64,000 nucleotides of DNA from Streptococcus orisasini (GCF_001431045.1 NZ_BCLE01000022.1:1-64000); one strand, 5' to 3'. Shown: positions 7,006-17,382, counted from the first letter of the stretch. The notes: a model not told the origin generated them from the sequence alone. Numbers and translations are program-made.

Positions 7006-7826
7006 GCTTACAAGAAAAAATAATTGCTCAGTTAGGTGTAAAACCCAGCATTAATGCTAAAGAAGAAATTCGCAGATCAGTTGAGTTTTTGAAAGATTAC
7101 ATGAAAAAGCACCCTTTTTTGAAAACTTATGTTTTAGGAATTTCCGGTGGACAAGATTCAAGCTTGGCCGGCCGTCTGGCACAAATTGCTATAGAAGAGC
7201 TGCGGCAGGAAACTGGAAATCAAGACTATCAGTTTATTGCACTTCGCTTGCCCTATGGTATTCAAGCGGATGAGGCTGATGCCCAGCGTGCTTTGGCCTT
7301 TATTCAGCCAGATCTTAGCTTAGCAGTGAATATTAAGGCAGCTGTTGATGGTCAGGTAGCGGCTCTTAAAGAAGCCGGGGTATCTGTTTCTGATTTTAAT
7401 AAGGGCAATATTAAGGCTCGTCAGCGCATGATTACTCAGTATGCTGTTGCTGGCGAAAACAGCGGGGCTGTTATTGGTACTGACCACGCCGCTGAAAATA
7501 TCACTGGTTTCTTTACGAAGTTTGGGGATGGCGGTGCGGACATCCTGCCGCTTTACCGCCTGAATAAGCGCCAAGGGAAGCAGCTTTTAGCAGAATTAGG
7601 AGCAGATAAGGCTCTGTATGAAAAAATTCCGACAGCAGATCTTGAAGAAAACAAGCCGGGAATTGCTGATGAGGTGGCCTTGGGTGTAACTTACAATGAT
7701 ATTGATGATTATCTCGAGGGTAAAGATATTTCTGCTGAAGCTCGGGAAAAAATCGAAACTTGGTGGCAAAAAACGGAACACAAGCGTCATTTGCCTATTT
7801 CGGTTTTTGATAATTTTTGGCGCTAG
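7002..7826 (+). CDS. nadE: NH3-dependent NAD synthetase
   Basis: The enzyme makes NAD from deamido-NAD, ATP and ammonia, completing the salvage route begun by PncB. The 274-residue single-domain form lacks an N-terminal glutaminase domain, as in B. subtilis NadE. The ATP-pyrophosphatase P-loop SGGQDSS is at residues 48-54, with [22 protein letters not shown] and LYRLNKRQ further on. The ATG overlaps the pncB stop (ATGA). No separate promoter is needed. Confidence 0.95.
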   Translation: MSLQEKIIAQLGVKPSINAKEEIRRSVEFLKDYMKKHPFLKTYVLGISGGQDSSLAGRLAQIAIEELRQETGNQDYQFIALRLPYGIQADEADAQRALAFIQPDLSLAVNIKAAVDGQVAALKEAGVSVSDFNKGNIKARQRMITQYAVAGENSGAVIGTDHAAENITGFFTKFGDGGADILPLYRLNKRQGKQLLAELGADKALYEKIPTADLEENKPGIADEVALGVTYNDIDDYLEGKDISAEAREKIETWWQKTEHKRHLPISVFDNFWR

Positions 7827-7867
7827 AATAGCTCGATTTAACTTAAAATGACTGATAGGAGATTAAT

Positions 7868-9202
7868 ATGTCAGAATTAACCACATCATTTACAGATAAA
7901 TTAATTGAACAATATGAAGCCAATGCTAAATTTCAGGCAGTTGAAAATGCTATTACTCACAATGGTCTATTAAAATCGCTTGAAACGCGTCAAAGCGAAA
8001 TTGATAACGATCATGTCTTTTCTATTGATTTGACCAAGGATGAAGTAGCTAATCAAAAAGCTTCTGGTCGCTGCTGGATGTTTGCCGCTCTCAATACTTT
8101 TCGTCATAAGCTGATTGCTGATTTTAAATTGGAGAATTTTGAACTTTCGCAGGCCCATACTTTCTTTTGGGATAAGTACGAAAAAGCCAATTGGTTTTTT
8201 GAGCAGGTTATTGCTACGGCAGATCAAGACCTTAGCAGCCGCAAGGTGAAGTTTTTACTTGATGTCCCACAACAAGACGGTGGTCAATGGGACATGGTGG
8301 TTGCCCTTTTTGAAAAATACGGTGTTGTTCCCAAGTCTGTTTATCCAGAGTCTATCTCTTCAAGCAACAGCCGCGAACTCAACCAATACCTCAATAAATT
8401 GCTCCGCCAAGATGCTCAAATTTTGCGTGAGTTTATTGCAGCAGGTGCAGACAGTGCAGCTGTTCAAACCAAGAAAGAAGAACTTTTGCAGGATATTTTC
8501 AATTTTCTTGCCATGAACCTTGGTCTGCCGCCGCGTACTTTTGATTTTGCTTACCGCGATAAAGATAACAATTATCAATCTGAAAAGAACATCACTCCCC
8601 AAGCCTTCTATGAAAAGTATGTTGGTCTTAAATTATCAGATTACGTGTCTATTATCAACGCTCCAACTACCGACAAACCTTACGGCAAATCTTATACGGT
8701 AGAAATGCTGGGGAATGTTGTTGGCAGTCCAGCTGTTCGCTATCTTAATCTGGATATGGAACGTTTCAAAGAACTGGCTATTGCACAAATGCAGGCTGGA
8801 GAAACGGTCTGGTTTGGTTCTGATGTCGGACAGGTCTCTGACCGGCAAAAGGGGATCCTTGCAACCAATACCTACGATTTTAAGGCTGCTATGGATATTA
8901 GCCTAACACAAGATAAGGCTGGCCGCCTTGACTACAGTGAGAGCCTTATGACACATGCTATGGTTTTAACTGGTGTTGATTTAGATGATCATGGCAAAGC
9001 TATCAAATGGAAAGTTGAAAATTCATGGGGAGACAAGGTTGGTCAAAAAGGTTACTTCGTGGCTTCAGACGCTTGGATGGACGAATATACTTATCAGATT
9101 GTTGTCCGCAAAGATTTCCTAACTGCTGAAGAACTGACTGCCTATGAAGCTGAGCCAATCGTTCTTGCACCATGGGATCCGATGGGAGCTTTGGCGAAGT
9201 AA
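7868..9202 (+). CDS. pepC: Aminopeptidase C (bleomycin hydrolase family)
   Basis: This cytoplasmic C1-family cysteine peptidase removes N-terminal residues from peptides. The 444-residue protein shows the catalytic cysteine in ASGRCWMF (Cys69), the histidine in SLMTHAMVLTG and the asparagine in VENSWG, the full papain-like triad. The length is right for hexameric PepC. TAGGAG lies 6 nt upstream of the ATG. It is transcribed toward pbp1a and shares a bidirectional terminator with it. Confidence 0.95.
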   Translation: MSELTTSFTDKLIEQYEANAKFQAVENAITHNGLLKSLETRQSEIDNDHVFSIDLTKDEVANQKASGRCWMFAALNTFRHKLIADFKLENFELSQAHTFFWDKYEKANWFFEQVIATADQDLSSRKVKFLLDVPQQDGGQWDMVVALFEKYGVVPKSVYPESISSSNSRELNQYLNKLLRQDAQILREFIAAGADSAAVQTKKEELLQDIFNFLAMNLGLPPRTFDFAYRDKDNNYQSEKNITPQAFYEKYVGLKLSDYVSIINAPTTDKPYGKSYTVEMLGNVVGSPAVRYLNLDMERFKELAIAQMQAGETVWFGSDVGQVSDRQKGILATNTYDFKAAMDISLTQDKAGRLDYSESLMTHAMVLTGVDLDDHGKAIKWKVENSWGDKVGQKGYFVASDAWMDEYTYQIVVRKDFLTAEELTAYEAEPIVLAPWDPMGALAK

Positions 9203-9264
9203 ACTATGCTGGTATATTGGAAGCATAAAGATTTGTATTTACTTTGGAAAAATGAAGTTAAATA

Positions 9265-9279
9265 ATTTTTGAAGAGTAT
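9265..9279. repeat. Solo terminus of the ATACTC element
   Basis: ATTTTTGAAGAGTAT is the reverse complement of the left end of the 4487-4590 element. Only this end is present, as an apparent relic between pepC and its terminator. Confidence 0.4.
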
Positions 9280-9311
9280 AAGGTGCTACAGAAGATTTAA
9301 GCAGCAATTAA

Positions 9312-9369
9312 AAGAGCGTATCTGATGAATCGTGAGTTCGAAAGAACCGATTTTATCAGATACGCTCTT
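9312..9369. terminator. Bidirectional terminator between pepC and pbp1a
   Basis: Perfect 15-bp arms (9312-9326 and 9355-9369, AAGAGCGTATCTGAT) enclose a loop with its own smaller stems (AATCG/CGATT and GTTC/GAAC). T-rich sequence follows on the plus strand and an A-rich run precedes it, fitting termination in both directions. Confidence 0.85.
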
Positions 9370-9387
9370 ATTTATTATCATCTGTTG

Positions 9388-11673
9388 TTAAGGGTTACCA
9401 GAGTTAGCAGCAGATGTTGCTTCGCTGTTGGCAGATGAGGCTTCACTGCTTTGCTGAGGAGCTTCAGTTGCTGACTGGTTACCATTATTTTCGTCTTCTT
9501 GGTTATCTTCGTCATCATCGCTATCTTCATCATCATTAGCATTAGAAGAGGATTGTGTTGAGAAGGAAGTGACTGGTGGAGCACCATATCTGCTGTTTGA
9601 ACCAGAAGAACCATTAAGGTAGAGATATCCGCCGCTGCGGTAGAGCCCGGCAGGCATTACCCAGTCAGAGCTGCCTGAGCCTGAGCTGGCCAGGTAAGAC
9701 ATCATAGCCCGATAAACTTGAGTCGCTATTTTAAGACTTTCTCCGTAAACAGGTTTCAGCCGGTCTTTGTAGCCGGTCCAAACCGCCATTGAATACTGTG
9801 TGGTATAGCCGACAAAGTTTTCATCGGGAGCAATAGTACCAAGTCCATATGGATTGATGCCATACTTTTCAGCCATTTCAACTAATTCATGGTCGTCGTA
9901 GTTAGATGTTCCTGTTTTACCTGCTTGGTAAAGGCCAGGGATGGCCGCTTCAGTACCTGTACCGTAAGTCAATACAGTTTTTAGCATGTCTGTCATCATA
10001 TAAGCAGTCGTCTCTTTCATAGCTCGAGTGCCTTTGGCATCGTAGGTTTCAGACGTACCGTCACTGAATTCGATTTTATTGACATATTGAGGTTGGTAAT
10101 AAGTTCCGCCATTGGAGAAGGCAGCAAAGGCAGCAGCCATCTTTTCACTGCTGGCGCCGTATTTCTGGTCAGCACTGCTTGTATTACTTGAAATAGCGTT
10201 TGAATAGCGCATTTCTGGGTAATCAATTCCAAGTCCGTTTAGGAAGCCTTTGGCTGTGTCTAAACCAGCAGCGTCAAGGGCTCTTACTGCCGGAACGTTA
10301 CGTGATTGCTGGATAGCTGTTTGAATGGTCATCCAGCCGTTATAGCGACGGTCCCAGTCATAGACTTGAGTGGTTGTTCCTGGATAGTAATAAACAGAGT
10401 CGTTAAGCATCTGCGCTGTTGTCGTAAAAGCCTCGCTTTCCAGGGCTGGACCATAAGCAGAAATCGGCTTCATGGTTGATCCCCAGTCACGGTCGGTTAG
10501 AACCGCTTGGTTGGTTCCGAAAGATACATTGGTATCTTGGTTACGTCCGCCAAGCTGAGCAATGACTTTACCGGTAGTAACATCCATAACAGTTGAAGCA
10601 ACTTGGAAATCGGCATCCGGATAGGCAACAAATTGATCGGTATTGTAAATGTTCCAAAGGTACTGCTGTGCTTCGGCATTAACATTTGTATAGACCTTCA
10701 TACCGGCTGAGAAGATGTCCTGGCCAGTACGCTTTTTAACTTCAGCAATAACCTGTTTCAGATAATTATCCATATATTTTGGATAACTTGATGTCCGTTT
10801 CAGCTCTTGAAGACCATCTGAAATCGGGGTAGCTACTGCCTTATCGTATTCAGACTGGGTAATCTTTTTATGCTTGTACATTTGAGACAAAACAGTATTT
10901 CGTCTGCTGGTTGCTGCTTTAGGTTGGGCATATGGATCATATTGGGTTGGCGCCTGCGGAATACCTGCTAGGGTTGCCAGCTGAGCAATTGAGAGCTCTT
11001 TAAGGTCTTTGCCGTAGTAAGATTTGGCCGCCGTACGCATTCCATAGTTACCATTTCCCATGTAAACCTTGTTAATGTAGAAGGTTAAAATTTCTTCCTT
11101 GGTATACTTTCTTTCCATTTTCAGCGACAGCCAAACTTCCTGAGCTTTACGCTTTAAAGTCTGGTCTGATGCTTTGGTGGAGAAGTAAGCCAGCTTGATC
11201 AGCTGCTGGTCAAGTGTTGATCCCCCTTGAGTTGATTTACTGATCAAGTTATTCCAGGCCGCACCTATAATCCGATAGATATCAACCCCGCGGTGTTTGA
11301 AAAAGCGGTGATCTTCAATGGAAGTGACAGCGTTGACCAAATTGATAGGAATATTATCAGAAGAGATACTCTCGCGCTTTTCAGCTCCCAAATCGGCAAT
11401 TAAGTTGTTGTTGCTGTCATAAACCAGACTGGAATTGGTCGCCTTAAGTTTAGCTTCGGAAAGCTTGGGCGTACTGCTGACATAATAAGTAAAGAGGAGA
11501 CCTCCGACAATAATAGCTAAAATAACGGCGCTTAGAATAATACCAAGTCCATATTTTAAAACCTTTAATCCAAAGTTTTTATCAAATTTAATGTCTTTAA
11601 AACTGGATTTGTTAAATTTGAGATTTTTCAATTTGGATTTGTCAAATTTCAATTTATTTTTAATTTTAATCAC
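9388..11673 (-). CDS. pbp1a: Class A penicillin-binding protein 1A
   Basis: A bifunctional peptidoglycan synthase. The 761-residue protein has a lysine-rich cytoplasmic tail with repeated KFDK/KFNK motifs (residues 9-33), one membrane span (about 41-64), a GT51 glycosyltransferase domain with catalytic Glu120 in EDHRFF, and a transpeptidase domain with SxxK at Ser399-Lys402, SRN, and KTGT. The C-terminus ends in an acidic then Ser/Ala/Asn-rich disordered tail of about 60 residues. It overlaps recU by 8 bp, the conserved Gram-positive recU-pbp1a operon linking DNA and wall metabolism. Confidence 0.95.
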   Translation of the reverse strand: MIKIKNKLKFDKSKLKNLKFNKSSFKDIKFDKNFGLKVLKYGLGIILSAVILAIIVGGLLFTYYVSSTPKLSEAKLKATNSSLVYDSNNNLIADLGAEKRESISSDNIPINLVNAVTSIEDHRFFKHRGVDIYRIIGAAWNNLISKSTQGGSTLDQQLIKLAYFSTKASDQTLKRKAQEVWLSLKMERKYTKEEILTFYINKVYMGNGNYGMRTAAKSYYGKDLKELSIAQLATLAGIPQAPTQYDPYAQPKAATSRRNTVLSQMYKHKKITQSEYDKAVATPISDGLQELKRTSSYPKYMDNYLKQVIAEVKKRTGQDIFSAGMKVYTNVNAEAQQYLWNIYNTDQFVAYPDADFQVASTVMDVTTGKVIAQLGGRNQDTNVSFGTNQAVLTDRDWGSTMKPISAYGPALESEAFTTTAQMLNDSVYYYPGTTTQVYDWDRRYNGWMTIQTAIQQSRNVPAVRALDAAGLDTAKGFLNGLGIDYPEMRYSNAISSNTSSADQKYGASSEKMAAAFAAFSNGGTYYQPQYVNKIEFSDGTSETYDAKGTRAMKETTAYMMTDMLKTVLTYGTGTEAAIPGLYQAGKTGTSNYDDHELVEMAEKYGINPYGLGTIAPDENFVGYTTQYSMAVWTGYKDRLKPVYGESLKIATQVYRAMMSYLASSGSGSSDWVMPAGLYRSGGYLYLNGSSGSNSRYGAPPVTSFSTQSSSNANDDEDSDDDEDNQEDENNGNQSATEAPQQSSEASSANSEATSAANSGNP

Positions 11674-12259
11674 CGCCTAAAATATTTTTTTCAAGAACAT
11701 CTAAATAAGGAACTTGAGGAAATGCTGATTCATTCACTTGATAGCCATTTTTTTTGATATAATCAAGTGGCATAGACTTCCCGCCCTTATCAATCTGATA
11801 AAAGCGAATCAGGTGGGAAGCAGGAAGCAAATAGGTCTCCCTAAGTGTCGAAAAATGCAATAAGACAAAGCAAATACCCTGTTGGTCTAAAACTTGTGAC
11901 ATATGCTTAATCTGATGAGCATGAAAATTTTTCATGGGTATCGATGTCTTATGTCTTGTTTCTTTTGCCTCAAAGTCTATGTAATGTCCCTTGTAAACTC
12001 CTGAATAATCTGTCGTTGAGGCCTGTCTGAAATAGGCTTCGACAATTTTAGCGCGACTTCGCTTAGGATAGTCTACCCTTACAATTTGAACAGGGGTCGG
12101 CTTTTTATGGATCACAGCAATCCGCTGGGACAGATAATACTCATTTGTCGCATTGATAGCTGCTTCAAAGGACATACCGCGATTGGCAAAATCAGTCATT
12201 TTAGCCTTTTGATCAGGTCTGCTTTGTTTACGAATTAAATGATGCGGATAGTTGACCAT
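11666..12259 (-). CDS. recU: Holliday junction resolvase RecU
   Basis: This endonuclease cuts Holliday junctions in recombinational repair and chromosome segregation in Firmicutes. The 197-residue protein has the [16 protein letters not shown] entry helix and the nuclease core DFEAKET, which supplies metal-binding acidic residues and a lysine, with [12 protein letters not shown] just before it. It is the first gene of the recU-pbp1a unit and is divergent from the DUF1273 gene, with the promoters in 12260-12341. Confidence 0.93.
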   Translation of the reverse strand: MVNYPHHLIRKQSRPDQKAKMTDFANRGMSFEAAINATNEYYLSQRIAVIHKKPTPVQIVRVDYPKRSRAKIVEAYFRQASTTDYSGVYKGHYIDFEAKETRHKTSIPMKNFHAHQIKHMSQVLDQQGICFVLLHFSTLRETYLLPASHLIRFYQIDKGGKSMPLDYIKKNGYQVNESAFPQVPYLDVLEKNILGGD

Positions 12260-12341
12260 AGTTCTCCTAACTCTGCAATAAAGTAAAACATAACATAAAG
12301 CATATACTATTATATCATAAAATTAAAAAGGACAACAGCTT

Positions 12342-12863
12342 ATGAGTACAATTCTTGTTACTGGTTACAAAAGTTTTGAATTAGGAATTTTTAAAGATAA
12401 GGATCCTAAAATAGCCGTGATCAAAAAGGCCATCAAGCGCGATCTTCTTCATTTTCTAGATGAGGGAGTAGACTGGTTGGTTTTTCTGGGGAATTTAGGG
12501 TTTGAATATTGGGCGCTGGAAGTAGCCTTGGACCTGCAGCAAACCTACGACCTTCAATTAGCAACCATTTTTCTTTTTAAGAATCACGGCGAAAATTGGA
12601 ATGACAGCAATCAGGAAAAATTAGTTAAGTTTAAGCAGACTGATTTTGTCAAGTATGTCTATGATAGCTATCAAAATCCCAGTCAGTTAAAGAATTACAA
12701 TCAATTTTTGCTGGATAATACAGACGGTGCTTACTTGTTTTATGATGAAGACAAAGAAACGAGTCTTAACTATTTGTATCAGCTGATGAAGACTAAGGAC
12801 GATTATTGGCTGAAACGCCTGACTTTTGAAGAACTAAATGATATGGCACAGGATTTAGATTAG
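12342..12863 (+). CDS. DUF1273 (YpsA-like) protein
   Basis: This 173-residue protein belongs to the UPF0398/YpsA family, a Rossmann-like fold related to the SLOG superfamily. It carries the family start [14 protein letters not shown] and the central [23 protein letters not shown]. subtilis YpsA has been linked to cell division, and the gene neighbours gpsB here as in other Firmicutes, so a division-related role is possible but unproven. AAAGGAC precedes the ATG. Confidence 0.85.
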   Translation: MSTILVTGYKSFELGIFKDKDPKIAVIKKAIKRDLLHFLDEGVDWLVFLGNLGFEYWALEVALDLQQTYDLQLATIFLFKNHGENWNDSNQEKLVKFKQTDFVKYVYDSYQNPSQLKNYNQFLLDNTDGAYLFYDEDKETSLNYLYQLMKTKDDYWLKRLTFEELNDMAQDLD

Positions 12864-12881
12864 AATTTGTACGTAAAAGAC

Positions 12882-12910
12882 TTGATTTTTAAATTTATTT
12901 TCTGTATGAT
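12882..12910 (+). promoter_or_regulatory. gpsB promoter
   Basis: TTGATT (12882-12887), a 17-bp spacer and TATGAT (12905-12910) lie about 58 bp before the gpsB ATG. The promoter may also read through into rnpB. Confidence 0.6.
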
Positions 12911-12968
12911 TATGAATGATAGTGTAGGCATATTCTACACAGAATGATATGTTTGGAGAGATAAACGA

Positions 12969-13307
12969 ATGGCAAGTATAATGTACACCCCTAAAGATAT
13001 TTTTGAACAAGAATTCAAATCTAGCATGCGAGGCTATGACAAAAAAGAAGTTGATGAGTTTCTTGATGATGTCATCAAAGACTATGAAACTTACATGTCA
13101 ACCATTGAAGAGCTTCGTCAGGAAAATGCTCGTTTGAAGGAAGAAATTAAGCAGGCGAAAAAACGTCAAGATTCTGTTCAGCCATCAGTTCAAGCAGCTT
13201 CAGCTGTAGGAACCAGCCGTGCAGCAACAACTGCAACCAATTTTGATATTTTAAAACGGATTAGCCGGCTGGAAAAAGAAGTGTTCGGTAAGCAGATTAC
13301 CGAATAA
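12969..13307 (+). CDS. gpsB: Cell-cycle protein GpsB (DivIVA-like)
   Basis: This membrane-associated coiled-coil adaptor coordinates septal and peripheral wall synthesis with penicillin-binding proteins and StkP in streptococci. The 112-residue protein has the DivIVA-type N-terminal domain ([29 protein letters not shown] region, about residues 10-38), a coiled coil to about residue 62, a variable Ala/Thr linker, and the conserved C-terminal trimerisation segment [17 protein letters not shown]. It directly precedes RNase P RNA, a standard streptococcal arrangement. Confidence 0.95.
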   Translation: MASIMYTPKDIFEQEFKSSMRGYDKKEVDEFLDDVIKDYETYMSTIEELRQENARLKEEIKQAKKRQDSVQPSVQAASAVGTSRAATTATNFDILKRISRLEKEVFGKQITE

Positions 13308-13315
13308 AAAGGCAA

Positions 13316-13703
13316 AACTGTGCAATTTTTGGATAATCGCGTGATAGTTTTATCATGAGGAAAGTCCATGCTAGCACCGGCTGTGATGCTGGTAGTGTTT
13401 GTGCTAGGCGAAAAAATAAGCCTAGGGATGTGCTTTTTGCACATTACGGCGGATAAAATCACTAAGTCTTCGGATAGGTGAGAGTCATCCTGAAAGTGCC
13501 ACAGTGACGTAGTTTTTGTGGAAACACAAAAAGTGGAACGCGGTAAACCCCTCAAGCTAGCAACCCAAACTTTGGTAGGGGCATGGAAAAGCCGGAAGCA
13601 GAACGGTCTTTTCTGACTGCATAGCAGTAGACAGATGATTATCGAAGAAGGTGAGGCCTAGTCGCCTTCGGAACAAAACATGGCTTATAGAAAATTGCAT
13701 AAT
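13316..13703 (+). ncRNA. rnpB: RNase P RNA (type B)
   Basis: The catalytic RNA that matures tRNA 5' ends. The ends pair as P1 (TGCAATTTTT near 13321 with AAAATTGCA near 13691). The conserved core blocks are visible: GAGGAAAGTCC (13358-13368), the AGTGCCACAGTGACG region near 13495, GGAACGCGGTAAACCCC (from about 13534) and the ACAGATGATTATCGAAGAAGG region near 13631. Position after gpsB is canonical. The exact ends are approximate. Confidence 0.93.
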
Positions 13704-13708
13704 AGGTG

Positions 13709-13731
13709 AGCTAGCGGTTTGCTAGCTTTTA
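13709..13731 (+). terminator. rnpB terminator
   Basis: AGCTAGC and GCTAGCT form a 7-bp stem around GGTTT, followed by TTTATTGTC. It lies just after the P1 stem of RNase P RNA and before rlmL. Confidence 0.75.
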
Positions 13732-13751
13732 TTGTCATTTAGTGAGGACTT

Positions 13752-14906
13752 ATGAAAAAATCTTTTGATTTAGTAGCAACGGCAGCAGCAGGAATTGAAG
13801 CAGTTGTCGGTAAAGAATTAAGGCAGCTGGGGATTGACTGCCGGGTTGAAAACGGCAGAGTTCTTTTTAAGGGAGATGTCGAAACAATTATCACTGCAAA
13901 TCTGTGGCTGCGCTCGGCAGACCGCATCAAAATTTTAGTTGGTGAATTTCCAGCAAGAACCTTTGAGGAGCTTTTTCAGGGTGTCTATGCCCTTGATTGG
14001 GAAAATTATCTGCCTTTAGGCTGTCAGTTTCCTGTTGCCAAGGCCAGATCTGTTAAATCTAGGCTACATAATGAGCCTAGCGTACAGGGAATTACCAAAA
14101 AGGCTGTTGTTAAAAAACTGCAAAAATATTTTCATAGACCTGAAAATATTCCCTTACCTGAAAACGGGCCTGAATTTAAACTAGAAGTTTCCATTTTAAA
14201 AGACCAAGCCAGAGTAATGATAGACACTACGGGTTCCAGTCTTTTTAAACGCGGCTATCGTACAGAAAAAGGTGGCGCTCCCATTAAAGAAAATATGGCT
14301 GCCGCTATTCTTTTGCTCAGCAACTGGTTTCCAGATAAGCCTTTTGTTGATCCAACCTGCGGTTCGGGGACATTTTGTATCGAAGCTGCTATGATTGGCA
14401 TGAACATTGCTCCAGGCCTTAAGCGTCAGTTTGCCTTTGAAGAATGGCCTTGGGTGGATAAAGACCTAGTAGCTAAGGTGCGCAAGGAAGCTGATGAGAA
14501 AGCTGACTATGAGGCAGAACTTGATATTTCAGGGTTTGATATTGATGGTCGCATGATTGAGATTGCTCAGAAAAACGTCAGAGAAGCTGGACTTGAAGAT
14601 GTAGTCAAATTGAAACAAATGCGCCTACAGGACTTCAAAACCGATAAAATCAATGGTGTCATCATTTCTAATCCACCTTATGGCGAGAGATTGCTTGATG
14701 ACAAAGCAGTTGACATTTTGTATAATGAAATGGGTAAAACTTTTGCTCCTTTAAAAACATGGAGTCAATTTATTTTAACCAGCGATGAAAATTTCGAAGA
14801 AAAATTCGGAAGAAAAGCAGATAAAAAGCGTAAACTTTACAATGGAACCTTAAAAGTCGACTTGTATCAGTTCTACGGTCAGCGTGTTAAGCGCACGTTA
14901 AAATAG
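13752..14906 (+). CDS. rlmL: 23S rRNA m2G2445 methyltransferase (RlmL/YpsC type)
   Basis: A SAM-dependent guanine N2 methyltransferase acting on 23S rRNA. The 384-residue protein has an N-terminal ferredoxin-like and THUMP region (residues 1-155), then a class I methyltransferase domain with FVDPTCGSGTF (SAM site, about 196-206) and the catalytic NPPYGERL (about 309-316). Short single-domain RlmL proteins like this are usual in Firmicutes. AGTGAGGA precedes the ATG. It is followed after 16 bp by mapZ. Confidence 0.9.
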   Translation: MKKSFDLVATAAAGIEAVVGKELRQLGIDCRVENGRVLFKGDVETIITANLWLRSADRIKILVGEFPARTFEELFQGVYALDWENYLPLGCQFPVAKARSVKSRLHNEPSVQGITKKAVVKKLQKYFHRPENIPLPENGPEFKLEVSILKDQARVMIDTTGSSLFKRGYRTEKGGAPIKENMAAAILLLSNWFPDKPFVDPTCGSGTFCIEAAMIGMNIAPGLKRQFAFEEWPWVDKDLVAKVRKEADEKADYEAELDISGFDIDGRMIEIAQKNVREAGLEDVVKLKQMRLQDFKTDKINGVIISNPPYGERLLDDKAVDILYNEMGKTFAPLKTWSQFILTSDENFEEKFGRKADKKRKLYNGTLKVDLYQFYGQRVKRTLK

Positions 14907-14922
14907 AAAGGCGGAGAAGTGC

Positions 14923-16599
14923 GTGTCCAAGGAAGAAAACAACTCAGTAGAAAACACGGAAAATACAGAAAAACTTGATTTTCAAGATGCCAAAGACATG
15001 ACAGTCGAAGAGGCTGTGCGCAGAGATTCTGAGATTAAGGCTGGAGTAACAGAAGAAGACAGTGTGCTCGATCGTTACATTAAACAGCACCGCGATGAAG
15101 TTGCTTCACAAAAATTTGATACAAAGAGCGACGATTTTCAGAGTATTGATACTAGTGCACTGGATAATTTTATCAAGCAGCAGCGTCAGGAACTGGTTGA
15201 TACTGGCCTGATTGAGCCCATTGAAGAAGATTCTGCAGAGCAAGAGCCAAAAGTTCAAGCAGCTGCTTCCGAAGAAGCAAACCATGAATTAGAAGATACC
15301 CTTGTGGCTCCAGCTATCAATCCTGATCAGAAAGTTTGGCAAAAAGCCGAATTTGATGATGTGCCTTTAACAGATACTCAGGAAAAAGAAAATCTCTTAA
15401 ATGTAAACGAAGAAGCAGAAGAAGAAAAAGAAACTGCTGTGCCAGCTGCTTCCACTTACAGCAGGAGCAGTACAGCTGCTGATGATTTTTTTGATGAGTT
15501 CGACGACGAAGATGATGACATAGAAGAGCAGCCGTTTTATAAACGTAAAAAGGTTCTGATTACCTCTTTGATTGTCCTTTGTCTCTTGGCTGGCGGTGCA
15601 GCTTACGGTGCTTACCAATTCAGCAATCATTCACCGAAAACCAGCAAGACGGCAAAGACATCAAAATCAACAACAAAGAAAACAGACTTTGCCGAAATTT
15701 CGCAAACATTTGAAAAGTCCTATTCAAATTTCTTTGCGGATGCCAAAAGAGCCAAACCAAAAAATAATCAGTTTGCTAATCTGCCTAAGTTAGAGAAGAT
15801 GTTAAAAAAGCTTAAGGGCAGCAAGTATTATGATGAAGCAAAGAAAAAATATGACAGCTTGAAACGCCAATTTTCAGCCATTAATGCGGTCAATGGGAAA
15901 TTTAAATCCAATGCAATTGTTGATGGTGATAAGAAAGCAGCTGTCGTTAAAGACGATGCTAATTTTGATGATATTCCGGAAAGTAAATTAAACACCGGGA
16001 ATGCGACCTTGGATGCTCTTTTGAAATCAGTCATTGCTGATGGCCGCAAGCAATTAGAAGAGAAGAAAAAAGAGGGAAATGCTGCTTCGTCATCTAATGC
16101 TAATGCCAATAACAATGCTGCACCAAGTTCAGGAAACAGCGGGCAAGCTGCACAAAGCAACCCTGCAGATTCAGCTGCAGCCAATGGTTCATCAGGTTCA
16201 GCCAATAATTCGGCTCCAGCTGCTCCAAGTAATCCCAACAATGGCTCATCTAACGCAGCTGCTCCGTCAGGTGCATCTGGTCATGGTATCTCAAATTATG
16301 ATGTCGCAAAACTTCAGCGTGACCGTAGCCGTGTTCCTTATGACCAATCGAAAATTGCCGACAGCAGCAATCCAGCGTGGACTTTCAATCCAGGTATTTT
16401 AGAAAAAATTGTGGCTGTTTCACAGCAGCGCGGTTATATCACGGGTAATGACTATATTCTTGAGAAAGTCAATATCATCAATGGCAATGGCTATTACAAT
16501 ATGTTTAAACCGGATGGAACTTATCTTTTCTCTATTAATTGTAAGACGGGTTACTTTGTAGGAAATGCTTCAGGTCATTCAGACAAACTAGACTATTAA
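14923..16599 (+). CDS. mapZ: Mid-cell-anchored protein Z
   Basis: MapZ (LocZ) marks the division site in streptococci and positions the FtsZ ring; it is a phosphorylation target of StkP. The 558-residue protein has an acidic cytoplasmic half (residues 1-206), one membrane span (about 209-231), an extracellular coiled domain (about 245-385), a Ser/Asn/Ala-rich flexible linker (386-449) and a C-terminal domain likely to bind peptidoglycan (about 455-558). The start is GTG at 14923 with GGCGGAG upstream. The rlmL-mapZ order near gpsB is as in pneumococcus. Confidence 0.9.
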   Translation: MSKEENNSVENTENTEKLDFQDAKDMTVEEAVRRDSEIKAGVTEEDSVLDRYIKQHRDEVASQKFDTKSDDFQSIDTSALDNFIKQQRQELVDTGLIEPIEEDSAEQEPKVQAAASEEANHELEDTLVAPAINPDQKVWQKAEFDDVPLTDTQEKENLLNVNEEAEEEKETAVPAASTYSRSSTAADDFFDEFDDEDDDIEEQPFYKRKKVLITSLIVLCLLAGGAAYGAYQFSNHSPKTSKTAKTSKSTTKKTDFAEISQTFEKSYSNFFADAKRAKPKNNQFANLPKLEKMLKKLKGSKYYDEAKKKYDSLKRQFSAINAVNGKFKSNAIVDGDKKAAVVKDDANFDDIPESKLNTGNATLDALLKSVIADGRKQLEEKKKEGNAASSSNANANNNAAPSSGNSGQAAQSNPADSAAANGSSGSANNSAPAAPSNPNNGSSNAAAPSGASGHGISNYDVAKLQRDRSRVPYDQSKIADSSNPAWTFNPGILEKIVAVSQQRGYITGNDYILEKVNIINGNGYYNMFKPDGTYLFSINCKTGYFVGNASGHSDKLDY

Positions 16600-16699
16600 A
16601 AAAGAGCAAGCAGGAGTGGAAAAGACAGCCAAAAATGAGAGTAAACATTAAATTGGCTTTAATTTCTAGATTCTGCGTAAAACTATTTTTATACACTAA

Positions 16700-16737
16700 A
16701 AACGAGGCTGAGTTTTGCTATCAGCCTCGTTTGTTTT
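16700..16737. terminator. Bidirectional terminator between mapZ and luxS
   Basis: Perfect 12-bp arms AAACGAGGCTGA and TCAGCCTCGTTT (16700-16711, 16721-16732) with a 9-base loop, T-rich on the plus side and A-rich before, serve both convergent genes. Confidence 0.85.
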
Positions 16738-16747
16738 TAAAGATTTA

Positions 16748-17230
16748 TCAGACAATCCGACGTTCAAAAGGATCGTCAGAAATGCCCTGCTCAAGAATCA
16801 GACTTGCCCATTCCTTGGCAGAAAAAAGGCTGTGATCCTTATAATTTCCGCAGGATTCAATGGTGGTTCCAGGGACATCTTCCCAAGAAGTAGCCTTGGC
16901 AATCTCCTCTAAACTTGATTTGAGAACCTGAGCAATTTCTTTGGTAGTGTGTTTTCCCCACATAATGAGATGAAATCCTGTCCGGCAGCCAAAGGGAGAG
17001 CAGTCAATCATACCGTCAATCCGTTGGCGGATGAGCTTAGCCAGCAAATGTTCGATTGTATGAAGGCCAGCGGTTGGAATGGCGTTTTCATTAGGCTGAA
17101 CTAGTCGAATATCAAAATTGGTAATCACATCACCTTTAGGTCCTTGATCTTCTGAAATCAAGCGGACATAAGGGGCTTTTACGGCTGTATGATCCAGTTC
17201 AAAACTTTCAACAATAACTTTTTTAGACAT
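16748..17230 (-). CDS. luxS: S-ribosylhomocysteine lyase
   Basis: It cleaves S-ribosylhomocysteine to homocysteine and DPD, the precursor of autoinducer 2, in the activated methyl cycle. The 160-residue protein has the metal-binding HTIEH (about residues 58-62) and the later [11 protein letters not shown] with the catalytic cysteine and region CSPFGC. Length is standard. AAAGGAG precedes the ATG on the minus strand. It is divergent from rny, and the shared intergenic region contains a 12-bp inverted repeat. Confidence 0.95.
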   Translation of the reverse strand: MSKKVIVESFELDHTAVKAPYVRLISEDQGPKGDVITNFDIRLVQPNENAIPTAGLHTIEHLLAKLIRQRIDGMIDCSPFGCRTGFHLIMWGKHTTKEIAQVLKSSLEEIAKATSWEDVPGTTIESCGNYKDHSLFSAKEWASLILEQGISDDPFERRIV

Positions 17231-17261
17231 AATAATCTCCTTTGTATATTTACGATAATCA

Positions 17262-17320
17262 TATCATAAATTAGAAAATACTGCTGACAATTTTATTGTA
17301 GAAAATAATAATTTATGATA
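17262..17320. promoter_or_regulatory. Inverted repeat spanning the luxS/rny divergent promoters
   Basis: TATCATAAATTA (17262-17273) and TAATTTATGATA (17309-17320) are perfect reverse complements, 35 bp apart. The right arm runs into the rny -10; the left arm covers a TATGAT on the minus strand that could be the luxS -10, 16 bp from TTGTCA. Confidence 0.5.
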
Positions 17321-17324
17321 AACT
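17296..17324 (+). promoter_or_regulatory. rny promoter
   Basis: TTGTAG (17296-17301), a 17-bp spacer and TAAACT (17319-17324) lie about 58 bp before the rny ATG. A TATAAT slightly downstream is an alternative -10. Confidence 0.45.
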
Positions 17325-17382
17325 ATAATTTGGATTTTCTAATTGAAATCCAATAGAATTTTTGAGGTAAAAGAGGTAAAAC

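Noticed and set aside
13190-13555. 121-codon minus-strand frame across gpsB and rnpB
   Set aside because: It crosses the conserved core of RNase P RNA; no ribosome site.
15828-16241. 137-codon minus-strand frame
   Set aside because: Produced by the Ser/Asn/Ala-rich linker of mapZ read backwards (Leu/Ala/Glu-rich); no start signal.
16635-16835. 66-codon plus-strand frame between mapZ and luxS, and another at 16715-16912
   Set aside because: They run through the bidirectional terminator and antisense to luxS without a ribosome site.
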